The position numbers and the translations under genes were made by a program. Below are positions 1-8,746 of a stretch of DNA of 64,000 bases, piece by piece. Each line of letters starts with the position of its first letter. The first letter of the stretch is position 1. A model generated the notes under the pieces. It was not told the origin of the DNA. It did not search any database and was given only the letters and a program-made list of their open reading frames with translations. Origin of the DNA: an uncultured Bacteroidales bacterium (lineage in GTDB: Bacteria > Bacteroidota > Bacteroidia > Bacteroidales > FEN-979); NCBI GenBank assembly GCA_903913885.1, contig CAIWMX010000125.1, positions 135,461-199,460 of the forward strand, read 5' to 3'.

Positions 1-2885
1 AGTTTTCCGAACTTGGATCCCATTTTCTTGAAATCGGGTTTTACGGTTTTAACCAGGATTCCGGCGGTATCTTCGATGTATTCGATTTCCTTTACATTGA
101 CTTCGGAGATGATCAGGTGCTTGATGGCTTCAACCTGGTTTTTCAGGTTCTCGGCCAGCAGGGGCAGCATGATTTTACCAAGGGGCTGGCGAACGCGGAT
201 GTTCATTTTTTTCCTGATCGAAAGCACCATGGAGGAGATCTTCTGCGCCAGTTCCATCCGTTCTTCAAGATTTTTGTCGATGAGCGAAAGATCGGCCCTG
301 GGGAACCTGGTGAGGTGCACTGAATCTGCATCAAGGCGGCGCGTTACGGTGTTGAGGTCGACGAACAAACGTTCAGCGAAGAAAGGCGCTATGGGTGAAG
401 ATAACTGAGCGATCACTTCCAGGCACCGGTAAAGCGTCTGATAGGCTGAAATTTTATCCTGCGAATAATCACCGCGCCAGAAGCGGCGGCGGCACAGGCG
501 CACATACCAGTTGCTGAGGTGTTCATCCACGAAATCGGAGATGGCACGTCCGGCTTTGGTCGGTTCGTAATCGTCATAATATTCATCCGCCTGTTTGATC
601 AGGGAATTGAGTTCGGAAAGGATCCACCGGTCGATCTCAGGCCGCTCGCTGATCGGTATTTCGGGTTCACTGTAGCAAAATCCGTCGATGTTGGCATAGA
701 GCGAAAAGAAAGCGTAAGTATTGTATAACGTTCCGAAAAATTTGCGCCGGATCTCCTCGATCCCGTCTACGTCGAATTTCAGGTTATCCCATGGCTGCGA
801 ATTGGTAATCAGGTACCAGCGGGTGGCATCCGGGCCGTACTTGCTGATGGTTTCGAACGGATCCACAGCATTTCCCAGTCGCTTCGACATCTTGTTGCCG
901 TTCTTGTCGAGCACAAGACCGTTTGAAACACAGGTCTTGTAGGATACCCCGTTAAAGAGCATCACTGCGATGGCATGCAGGGTGAAAAACCACCCGCGGG
1001 TCTGATCAACGCCTTCGGCGATGAAATCGGCGGGAAAATAACTTTCGAGTTTCCGGGTTTGTTCAAACGGGTAATGATACTGTGCATATGGCATGGCCCC
1101 GGAATCAAACCACACATCGATCAGGTCGGGTTCGCGGTACATCGGTGTTCCGTCGGCCGTCACTAAAATAATATCGTCGACAAACGGGCGGTGAAGATCA
1201 AACGAATGGTAATTCTCATCCGAAGTATCCTCCGGTTTATAACTTTCCAGCGGATTTGACTTCATAAAACCCGCGATAACCGCCTTTTCAATCTCTTCTT
1301 TAAGTTGCGCCACAGAATCGATGCAGATCTCCTGGCTATTGTCTTCCGACCGCCAGATGGGCAGGGGCGTTCCCCAGAAACGCGACCGCGAAAGGTTCCA
1401 GTCGACCAGGTTTTCGAGCCAGTTTCCAAAACGGCCGGTGCCTGTTGATTCGGGTTTCCAGTTGATGGTTTTGTTCAGGGCGATCATCTCATCCTTGTAC
1501 GCTGTTGTGCGGATAAACCACGAATCGAGCGGGTAATAGAGAATGGGTTTGTCGGTGCGCCAGCAATGCGGATAAGAGTGTTCATACTTTTCCGATTTGA
1601 AGGCTTTGTTTTCATGTTTCAGTTTGACAATGATATCGATATCCACCGGCGGACAGGTTCCTGCCACACAGTCGGCGTCGTAATCGGGTTTTACATACCG
1701 GCCGGCAAACTCACCCATCTGTTCCGTAAATTTTCCCTGCTTGTTCACCAGTGTGAGCGAACCCAGCCCGTATTGCCTGCCTACCCTGAAGTCGTCGGCG
1801 CCGAAACTGGGTGCGATGTGAACGATGCCGGTGCCATCTTCGGTGGTAACGAAATCGCCAAGCACCACGCGGAACGGATCTCCGTCGTCGGGTTGGGCAT
1901 AAGGCAGGAGCTGTTCAAAACGGATGCCTTCAAAATCCCTGCCTTTGAATTCAGCAACAACCTGGTATGGAATATGCTTGTCGCCTTCGTGATAACTCTC
2001 CATTTCGAGCCCGCTGTTCTTCTCGGGAAAATACTGGTGGAGCAGTTCTTTGGCCAGCACCACGGTTTGTTCGGTGAAGGTATACGGGTTGAAGGTCTTC
2101 ACCAGCACGTAACTTATATCCTTGCCCATGGCCAGACCGGTATTCGAAGGGAGCGTCCAGGGTGTGGTTGTCCAGGCAAGGATGTAGAGTTCGCCGAAGA
2201 GGTCGCTGAACAGGAATTCCGATTGTGAATTGCGGATCACCTTGAACTGTGCAACCACGGTGTTGTCCTTCACCATTTTATAGGTTCCGGGCTGGTTAAG
2301 CTCATGGGTACTCAAACCGGTTCCGGCAGCAGGGGAATAGGGCTGGATGGTATATCCCTTGTAGAGCAATCCCTTTTTATAGAGCTGGCCCAGGAGATAC
2401 CATACGCTTTCAATATATTTGTTTTCGTAGGTGATGTATGGATCGTCGAGATTCAGCCAGTAACCCATCCTGATGGTAAGGTCATCCCAGAGATCTTTGT
2501 ATTTCATCACCTCCGTACGGCATTCCTTGTTGTAATCCTCGATAGAGATTGATTTTCCTATATCCTCCTTGGTAATTCCGAGTTTCTTCTCCACCCCGAT
2601 CTCGATGGGCAGTCCATGCGTATCCCACCCTGCTTTGCGGCTCACGTAAAAGCCTTTCATGGTTTTGTAGCGGCAGAAAATGTCCTTGATGGCGCGGGCC
2701 ATGACGTGATGAATTCCCGGGATGCCATTGGCCGAAGGAGGCCCTTCGTAGAAAACAAAAGGGGGATGGCCTTCGGTAAGCTCCAGGCTTTTTACAAAGG
2801 TGTCGTGTTCCTGCCAGTAGGATTGGATCTCATCGCCAATCCGCGTCAGGTCAAGGTTTTTATATTCGGTATATCGTGCGCTCAT
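1..2885 (-). CDS. ileS: Isoleucyl-tRNA synthetase (C-terminal part runs off the left edge)
   Basis: Minus-strand reading from 2885 gives MSARYTEYKNLDLTRIGDEIQSYWQEHDTF...YEGPPSANGIPGIHHVMARAIKDIFCRYKTMKGFYVSRKAGWDTHGLPIEIGVEK, a class I IleRS N-terminus (HVMAR, GWDTHGLP). The ORF track lists only antisense shadows here because the frame has no stop before the edge. Confidence 0.95.
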   Translation of the reverse strand, partial: MSARYTEYKNLDLTRIGDEIQSYWQEHDTFVKSLELTEGHPPFVFYEGPPSANGIPGIHHVMARAIKDIFCRYKTMKGFYVSRKAGWDTHGLPIEIGVEKKLGITKEDIGKSISIEDYNKECRTEVMKYKDLWDDLTIRMGYWLNLDDPYITYENKYIESVWYLLGQLYKKGLLYKGYTIQPYSPAAGTGLSTHELNQPGTYKMVKDNTVVAQFKVIRNSQSEFLFSDLFGELYILAWTTTPWTLPSNTGLAMGKDISYVLVKTFNPYTFTEQTVVLAKELLHQYFPEKNSGLEMESYHEGDKHIPYQVVAEFKGRDFEGIRFEQLLPYAQPDDGDPFRVVLGDFVTTEDGTGIVHIAPSFGADDFRVGRQYGLGSLTLVNKQGKFTEQMGEFAGRYVKPDYDADCVAGTCPPVDIDIIVKLKHENKAFKSEKYEHSYPHCWRTDKPILYYPLDSWFIRTTAYKDEMIALNKTINWKPESTGTGRFGNWLENLVDWNLSRSRFWGTPLPIWRSEDNSQEICIDSVAQLKEEIEKAVIAGFMKSNPLESYKPEDTSDENYHSFDLHRPFVDDIILVTADGTPMYREPDLIDVWFDSGAMPYAQYHYPFEQTRKLESYFPADFIAEGVDQTRGWFFTLHAIAVMLFNGVSYKTCVSNGLVLDKNGNKMSKRLGNAVDPFETISKYGPDATRWYLITNSQPWDNLKFDVDGIEEIRRKFFGTLYNTYAFFSLYANIDGFCYSEPEIPISERPEIDRWILSELNSLIKQADEYYDDYEPTKAGRAISDFVDEHLSNWYVRLCRRRFWRGDYSQDKISAYQTLYRCLEVIAQLSSPIAPFFAERLFVDLNTVTRRLDADSVHLTRFPRADLSLIDKNLEERMELAQKISSMVLSIRKKMNIRVRQPLGKIMLPLLAENLKNQVEAIKHLIISEVNVKEIEYIEDTAGILVKTVKPDFKKMGSKFGK

Positions 2886-2950
2886 TTTTCGTTTTCATTC
2901 GTTTGGCCGGGAATATCCCGGCCCGCCGGCATTAAGCCGTAAAAAGGCGT

Positions 2951-2959
2951 GCAAAACTA
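2951..2959 (-). promoter_or_regulatory. Bacteroidota -7 promoter element (TAGTTTTGC on minus) for ileS
   Basis: GCAAAACTA on plus reads as TAnnTTTGC on minus, about 65 nt upstream of the ileS start. Confidence 0.45.
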
Positions 2960-3060
2960 CGAAAATTTCTTTAATCCAGTGATATACGCTATATGGAAAT
3001 GATTTTTATGAAGCCGCGTAAGCTCCTATTTATTAATTTTACAAAAACGACTGATCGAAC

Positions 3061-3594
3061 ATGACTGATAAAACTGCCACCATACTTGAAAATATTCAAA
3101 ACCGGAAGAGCGTACGGACTTTTACCGGCGAACCGGTGACAAAATCCTGCCTGCTTGATCTGCTCAAAGCCGGCATGGCGGCTCCATCCGCCAGGAACCG
3201 GCAACCCCTGGCCTTTGTTGTCCTCACCAACCATCAGGTCATGGATGCCATCGGTAACGGGCTGCCCTATACCAAGATGATATTCAGGGCCGGGGCGGCC
3301 ATCGTGATTTGCGGCGACGCTGCCACCGTTCTCCAGGAGGGTGCGGTCGACCTGTGGTACCAGGATGCCGCGGCAGCGGCGGAGAATATCCTTCTGGCAG
3401 CCGAAGCCATGGGACTGGGCGCCGTTTGGTCGGCGTTATACCCTTATCCCGATCGTGAAGCACATGTTTGCAGCATATTGAGATTGCCTCCGTCGGTCAC
3501 ACCCTTCTGCATCATCCCCGTTGGTCACCCGGGAGGGAACGAACAACCGAAAAACAAGTTCCGGGAGGATAAGATCCACTGGGAAAAATGGTAA
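3061..3594 (+). CDS. Nitroreductase family protein
   Basis: ILENIQNRKSVRTFTGEPVTKSCLLDLLKAGMAAPSARNRQPLAFVV...AAAAAENILLAAEAMGLGAVW is typical of the NADH/FMN nitroreductase fold. Confidence 0.9.
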   Translation: MTDKTATILENIQNRKSVRTFTGEPVTKSCLLDLLKAGMAAPSARNRQPLAFVVLTNHQVMDAIGNGLPYTKMIFRAGAAIVICGDAATVLQEGAVDLWYQDAAAAAENILLAAEAMGLGAVWSALYPYPDREAHVCSILRLPPSVTPFCIIPVGHPGGNEQPKNKFREDKIHWEKW

Positions 3595-3637
3595 CCCTGG
3601 CTGGTTTTTGACGGACGCCCCCTGTGCAACTTTTTTG

Positions 3638-3646
3638 TACCTTTGC
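3638..3646 (+). promoter_or_regulatory. Bacteroidota -7 promoter element TACCTTTGC
   Basis: TAnnTTTGC lies inside the ORF-track call for the endonuclease, suggesting a downstream start (TTG at 3663). Confidence 0.45.
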
Positions 3647-3662
3647 AAAAAATCCGACCGAC

Positions 3663-4766
3663 TTGAAAAAACCTTTCCTTCTTAGCCATAATTTCCGTAC
3701 AGTTCTTGTTTTTGCAATGCTGCTGCTTGTTTCCAGCGTTTTCTCCCAGATCCCGTCGGGGTATTACGACGCTGCGAACGGCAAAACCGGGGTTGCACTA
3801 CAGGCTGCCCTGCACAACATCATCAAAGGACATACCGTAATTTCCTATGCCGGTCTCTGGACGGCATATTACACCACCGACGACAAGCCAAACGGCAAGG
3901 TATGGGACATGTATTCCGATGTTCCCGACGGTACACCCAACGGGAACCCTCCCTATTCATACACCTTCGGGACAGACCAATGCGGAAATTACAGCGTTGA
4001 GGGCGATTGTTACAACCGGGAACATTCGTGGCCCAAGAGTTGGTTCAACGATACGCCGCCCATGAATTCGGATCTGTTCCACATCTATCCAACCGATGGA
4101 AAGGTAAATGGCATGCGCGACAATTATCCTTACGGCACGGTATCCTCCCCGTCGTGGACCTCGCTGAATGGCAGCAAACTCGGGCCATGCACCTGGCCTG
4201 GCTACACCGCAACGGTATTTGAACCCATCAACGCCTATAAAGGGGATCTTGCACGCGGGTACTTCTATATGTCAACACGCTATTACACAGAGGATGCCGG
4301 CTGGGCTGGCAGTCCGGCAACAACCGGTGCACAGATGAAAACCTGGGAACTGCAACTGATGCTGCACTGGTCGGACGCCGACTCGGTATCGCAGAAAGAG
4401 ACCGACCGCAACAACACGGTTTACGGCATGCAGCACAACCGCAACCCCTTTATCGACCATCCCGAGTATGCATACCTGATTTGGGGCAATCCCACGGGTA
4501 CCGGCGATCAGGATGCATCTTCCCGTCAGTTGCCGGTTTACCCCAATCCTGCTACGGACCAGTGTTCGGTGATACTTCCGGAAGGCACTGCCACCGGAGC
4601 ATTACACCCCTTGCTTGTCTCGGTGACCGGTGTGAAGCACACCCCGGTTTTTTCGGTACAGGGAAACATCCTCGACCTTAACATCCAGGCCATGGCCAGG
4701 GGCATCTATATCCTGATTCTTACCAGCGAAACTTCGGTTTACCAGGCAAAAATTGTGAAAGAATAG
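3663..4766 (+). CDS. Secreted endonuclease I (EndA/NucM) family protein with T9SS C-terminal sorting domain
   Basis: GYYDAANGKTGVALQAALHNIIKGH...CYNREHSWPKSWFND...HNRNPFIDHPEYAYLIWG are endonuclease I motifs. The C-terminus LPVYPNPATDQCSVIL...GIYILILTSETSVYQAKIVKE is a T9SS sorting domain. The ORF track starts at 3624, but the promoter box suggests TTG 3663 (KKPFLLSHNFRTVLVFAMLLLVSSVFSQ). Confidence 0.9.
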   Translation: MKKPFLLSHNFRTVLVFAMLLLVSSVFSQIPSGYYDAANGKTGVALQAALHNIIKGHTVISYAGLWTAYYTTDDKPNGKVWDMYSDVPDGTPNGNPPYSYTFGTDQCGNYSVEGDCYNREHSWPKSWFNDTPPMNSDLFHIYPTDGKVNGMRDNYPYGTVSSPSWTSLNGSKLGPCTWPGYTATVFEPINAYKGDLARGYFYMSTRYYTEDAGWAGSPATTGAQMKTWELQLMLHWSDADSVSQKETDRNNTVYGMQHNRNPFIDHPEYAYLIWGNPTGTGDQDASSRQLPVYPNPATDQCSVILPEGTATGALHPLLVSVTGVKHTPVFSVQGNILDLNIQAMARGIYILILTSETSVYQAKIVKE

Positions 4767-4798
4767 AAAAAAAAACGGGAGAAAGTGAATTTCCCCCG
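4766..4798 (-). terminator. Intrinsic terminator for fabH (minus)
   Basis: CGGGAGAAA(4776-4784)-GTGAA-TTTCCCCCG(4790-4798) hairpin with one mismatch, flanked by an A-tract on plus (U-tract on minus). Confidence 0.6.
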
Positions 4799-4830
4799 GT
4801 CATGCCATTTTAGCTTTTTGTTCAGCCCTG

Positions 4831-5817
4831 TTAATAGGCCCATTTCACCCATATACTTCCCCAGGTAAAACCGCCGCCGAAAGCAGCCAGGATGATGTTG
4901 TCCCCTTTTTTTAATTTATTTTCCCATTCCCACAGGCATAATGGGATGGTTGCATCGGTGGTGTTGCCATAACGCTCGATGTTGATCATCACCTTATCTT
5001 TTCCAACGCCCATGCGGCGGGCTGTGGCATCAATGATCCTCAGGTTGGCCTGGTGGGGAACCAGGTATGAAATATCATCAGCCGTAAGGTTGTTCCGTTC
5101 CATGATCTCGGCAGATACATCGGCCATGCGGGTAACGGCAAACTTGAATACCGGCTGTCCTTCCTGGTAAATAAAATGTTCCTTGTTATCAACCGTTTCA
5201 TGGGATGCTGGTCGCAGCGAACCGCCGCCCTTCATATGAAGGTAGTTCCGTCCGGAACCGTCGGTGCCGGTGATCGAATCCATGATTCCCACGGCTTCGG
5301 TGGTCGGTTCAAGTAGTACGGCGCCGGCTGCATCTCCAAACAGCACACAGGTTTCACGGGCTGTATAGTCGGTTATGCCCGACATTTTATCGGCGCCAAC
5401 CACGATCACCTTTTTATATTGTCCTGTCTCCACATATTTTGAAGCGGTAATCAGGGCAAACAGGAATCCGGAACAGGCGGCGTTCAAATCGAAACTGAAG
5501 GCATTCTTCAGCCCGGTTTTGTCGCTGATAATGTTGCCTGTGGCGGGGAACATCATGTCGGGGGTCACGGTGGCACATATCAGCAGGTCAACATCTTCCG
5601 GCTTTGTACCGGTTTTTTCGAGCAACCCTTTCACTGCCTCGGCGCCCATATCGGAGGAACCCAGCCCATCCTTGAGGATATGACGCTCGCGGATGCCCGT
5701 TCGTGTCATGATCCATTCATCAGTAGTATCCACCATGGTTTCCAGCTCCTTATTGGTGAGTATATAAGGTGGAACCCATGCGTTGATTCCTGAAATTTTC
5801 GCTCTGATTTTTGACAT
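4831..5817 (-). CDS. fabH: Beta-ketoacyl-ACP synthase III
   Basis: [50 protein letters not shown] (active Cys), [12 protein letters not shown]; next to plsX and rpmF. Confidence 0.97.
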   Translation of the reverse strand: MSKIRAKISGINAWVPPYILTNKELETMVDTTDEWIMTRTGIRERHILKDGLGSSDMGAEAVKGLLEKTGTKPEDVDLLICATVTPDMMFPATGNIISDKTGLKNAFSFDLNAACSGFLFALITASKYVETGQYKKVIVVGADKMSGITDYTARETCVLFGDAAGAVLLEPTTEAVGIMDSITGTDGSGRNYLHMKGGGSLRPASHETVDNKEHFIYQEGQPVFKFAVTRMADVSAEIMERNNLTADDISYLVPHQANLRIIDATARRMGVGKDKVMINIERYGNTTDATIPLCLWEWENKLKKGDNIILAAFGGGFTWGSIWVKWAY

Positions 5818-5854
5818 GAAAAAGAAGTAGAATTAGAAAATAAACGTGAAATGA

Positions 5855-6805
5855 TTATTTCGGGAAGGACTCAAGCGCCTGCTTTATCTTTTCCGAAAGT
5901 TTGGCATTGTAAACCTCTTTGGTTAGGAGGATCATGTTGTGAATGGCGATGTCGTTTGAAATGCCATGGCCCACAACAACAGTAGAATTAATTCCAAGGA
6001 CTGGAGCTCCACCGTAATTTTCAAAGTTAAACCGTTCGAAATAGGGATCAAGAATGCCTTTTTTCCTGAGGATTTCGTAGAACGCTTCACCTTGTTTTAA
6101 AACAACATTGCCTACGAAACCGTCGCAAACAACAACATCGGCTATATCGCTGTACAAATCGCGTCCTTCGATATTCCCGATAAAGAAGAAATCTTTTGAC
6201 TCCTTCATCATCTGGTACACAATCTGGGATGTGAGGTTGCCCTTTTTCTCTTCCGACCCTATGTTCAGCAGCGCGATGCGGGGCTGATCAATATTGTAAA
6301 CGTGCTGGGCAAACAGGGAACCCAGGATGCCGAACTGGTAAAGTACATCGGGCTTGGGGTCGGGGTTGGTTCCAACATCAATCAGGATTGTAGTCCCCCC
6401 CGACTCCTTGGGGAGGGTAGCTGGCAAACTTGGACGGATAATTCCCTGGACGAGGTTGACAGAGGAAATAGAACCGACCACGATGGCGCCGGTGCTTCCG
6501 GCGCTGCAAAAGCCGTCTATTTCATTATTTTTAAGTAATCTGAAGCCGACAGAAATACTCGAATTCGGCTTGCTTAAAAAGGCCTTGGTCGGCTGCTCAT
6601 TCATCTCGATCATGTCGGGAGCATTCACGATTTCAAAAATACCGGAATCGACTCCTTCCACTTTGAGAAAAGACAAAATGGCTTCACGATCACCAATCAG
6701 TACGATCTGATCGGTATCAGGAAGCTCTTTCTGAGCCATAATAGCCCCATGTATCGTGGCATTTGGGGCAAAATCCCCCCCTAAAACATCCAGACCGATT
6801 TTCAT
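5855..6805 (-). CDS. plsX: Phosphate acyltransferase PlsX
   Basis: MKIGLDVLGGDFAPNATIHGAIMA...VVCDGFVGNVVLKQGE...GAPVLGINSTVVVGHG. Confidence 0.97.
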   Translation of the reverse strand: MKIGLDVLGGDFAPNATIHGAIMAQKELPDTDQIVLIGDREAILSFLKVEGVDSGIFEIVNAPDMIEMNEQPTKAFLSKPNSSISVGFRLLKNNEIDGFCSAGSTGAIVVGSISSVNLVQGIIRPSLPATLPKESGGTTILIDVGTNPDPKPDVLYQFGILGSLFAQHVYNIDQPRIALLNIGSEEKKGNLTSQIVYQMMKESKDFFFIGNIEGRDLYSDIADVVVCDGFVGNVVLKQGEAFYEILRKKGILDPYFERFNFENYGGAPVLGINSTVVVGHGISNDIAIHNMILLTKEVYNAKLSEKIKQALESFPK

Positions 6806-6828
6806 TGGCTACAGATTATGTAAAAACA

Positions 6829-7014
6829 CTATTCCGCAGAAGCCTTCACAACAGCTTGTTTTCCACGATAATATCCACACTCATTGCATACCCTGTGGTA
6901 CAATACCGGCGATCCGCAATTTGAACAAACAATGGTTGTGCGGGCAACGGCTTTATCATGCGTTCTTCTCTTATCCCTGCGGGTCGTGGAAATTTTATGT
7001 TTTGGATGTGGCAT
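6829..7014 (-). CDS. rpmF: 50S ribosomal protein L32
   Basis: MPHPKHKISTTRRDKRRTHDKAVARTTIVCSNCGSPVLYHRVCNECGYYRGKQAV. Confidence 0.97.
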   Translation of the reverse strand: MPHPKHKISTTRRDKRRTHDKAVARTTIVCSNCGSPVLYHRVCNECGYYRGKQAVVKASAE

Positions 7015-7023
7015 AATACTTAT

Positions 7024-7072
7024 TATTTACGATTTACGATTTACGATTTACGATTTACGATTTACGATTTTT
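7024..7072. repeat. Heptamer tandem repeat (TTACGAT)n between rpmF and yceD, overlapping the yceD 3' end
   Basis: Direct reading: tatttacgatttacgatttacgatttacgatttacgatttacgattttttt. Confidence 0.95.
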
Positions 7073-7582
7073 TTTTAGCTGTTTCAGGGCGTCCCATCGG
7101 GGATCTGTTGTATGATGTGTATTCAGTTCATTTAATTTTTCGAGCATCTCTGGGTCGCACTGGCTATTTCCTTCTTCATCTTCAGGGTGGACCCTCCGGA
7201 TTGGCACCAGCAGGTGAATGTATTCATAGATGAAAGGGCTCAGATCAAACTGGTGCGCCGTTTCCGGGATAATCTGCACATCTTCGCTCTCTTCAAAATA
7301 CCGGTCGCCGAATTTCACGATCAGGCGTTCATTCCCGCTTACCTCAACATCCATCAGTTCGTTGCAACGGTCACACGAAACCTTCACTGTTCCTTTAATG
7401 GCAAAATGAAGGTCCATCATACGCTCTTCCTTTGCCATGGTCAATGAAACAGAAACCGATCCATCGCTGATCTCCGTATCTGCCACCCGGTCAAAGAACA
7501 ATTTTCCGACATGAAAATCGAACGTGTGTGTTCCTGGTTTTAACCCACTGAACTCAATCTGATATTGTTCCCGGTCCTTCAA
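7055..7582 (-). CDS. DUF177 family (YceD-like) protein
   Basis: 175 aa; FDFHVGKLFFD...VSCDRCNELMDVEVSGNERLIVKF...YEYIHLLVPIRRVH; sits upstream of rpmF as usual for YceD. Confidence 0.88.
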   Translation of the reverse strand: MKDREQYQIEFSGLKPGTHTFDFHVGKLFFDRVADTEISDGSVSVSLTMAKEERMMDLHFAIKGTVKVSCDRCNELMDVEVSGNERLIVKFGDRYFEESEDVQIIPETAHQFDLSPFIYEYIHLLVPIRRVHPEDEEGNSQCDPEMLEKLNELNTHHTTDPRWDALKQLKKNRKS

Positions 7583-7600
7583 TTTTTACCTGAAAAGTCT

Positions 7601-7633
7601 GCAAAAGTAAAAATTAATTTGATGAATACCAAA
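7601..7633 (-). promoter_or_regulatory. Promoter of yceD-rpmF-plsX-fabH (minus): -7 TACTTTTGC, -33 TTTG
   Basis: GCAAAAGTA at 7601-7609 and CAAA at 7630-7633 with 20 nt spacing fits the Bacteroidota -33 TTTG / -7 TAnnTTTG consensus. Confidence 0.6.
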
Positions 7634-7824
7634 TACCTGGTTTAATCAGGATAACATTCAGCTGCCTAAAACCCGGCCGAACCACCTTATTCAGCGCTAA
7701 TTTCCCGCTGCTGCGAACCTGCCGGGGAAGGTCAATTCATCCTGTTTGTTTCCTCATCGCAGCGAAAAGAAACCATTTTATTCTTAAGTTTGTCGTATTG
7801 TTTGAACCCTAACATTCCATTGCC

Positions 7825-8736
7825 ATGATCAACCAACTGATAACCAAGCTGCTCCCACTGATGCCCAAAAAGCTGGTGTGGATCTTTTCAAAAAAATACA
7901 TTGCCGGGGAAACCATCGATGACGCCGTCAGGATTTGTCATTCCCTGAATGCGCAGAAAATTAAAATCACCATCGACCTCCTTGGTGAATTCATTACGCG
8001 GCTTGACGAAGCAACGGCGAATAAAAATGCCTACCTGGATATCATCGAACGAATCGAGAAAGAAAAAATTGATGGCAACTATTCGCTCAAGCCCACCAGT
8101 TTCGGGTTACTCCTCGATCAGGAAACCTGTTACCGGAACATCCGGGAAATCGTTGCCAAGGCTGCATCATACGGGAATTTTGTACGAGTCGATATGGAGG
8201 ATTCACAATGTGTCGACCCGGAGATCACCCTGTTCAGGAAACTGCACGACGAATTTCCAGGGCATGTAGGCCTTGTGCTTCAGGCATACATGAAACGGAC
8301 GTTTGAAGACATCCGCAGCATGAATGACATGCACGATGCCGCGGCTCCGCTGAACTTCCGCCTGTGCAAAGGCATCTATGTTGAACATGAAAGCATTGCC
8401 TACAAAAGGTACCAGGAAATCAACGACCATTATCTGTTAGACCTGGAATACATGTTATCGATGGGCATGTACCCCTGCATTGCCACACACGACAAACCCC
8501 TGGTCGACGGGGCGTTTGCCCTGATTGAAAAATACAAGGTTCCGAAGAACAAATATGAATTCCAGATGCTTTACGGAGTTACGCCGGAATTAAGAAAATC
8601 GATCGTTGACAAGGGTCATGCCATGCGGGTTTATGTGCCTTTCGGCAAGGAGTGGTTTGGTTATTCTACCCGCAGGCTGAAGGAGAATCCGAAAATGGCG
8701 ACACATATTATAAAGGCCCTTTTTGTGCGGGGATAG
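7825..8736 (+). CDS. Proline dehydrogenase family protein (monofunctional)
   Basis: SLKPTSFGLLLDQETCYRNIREIVAKAASYGNFVRVDMEDSQCVDPEITLFRKL...VGLVLQAYMKRTFEDI...RLCKGIYVE...ATHDKPLV...FQMLYGV...RVYVPFGKEWFGYSTRRLKENP are ProDH motifs. Confidence 0.93.
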   Translation: MINQLITKLLPLMPKKLVWIFSKKYIAGETIDDAVRICHSLNAQKIKITIDLLGEFITRLDEATANKNAYLDIIERIEKEKIDGNYSLKPTSFGLLLDQETCYRNIREIVAKAASYGNFVRVDMEDSQCVDPEITLFRKLHDEFPGHVGLVLQAYMKRTFEDIRSMNDMHDAAAPLNFRLCKGIYVEHESIAYKRYQEINDHYLLDLEYMLSMGMYPCIATHDKPLVDGAFALIEKYKVPKNKYEFQMLYGVTPELRKSIVDKGHAMRVYVPFGKEWFGYSTRRLKENPKMATHIIKALFVRG

Positions 8737-8746
8737 ACTCCCGTGT

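Noticed and set aside
13-2942. Plus-strand ORFs of 63-220 aa
   Set aside because: Antisense shadows of the minus-strand ileS gene, which has a clear IleRS protein sequence.
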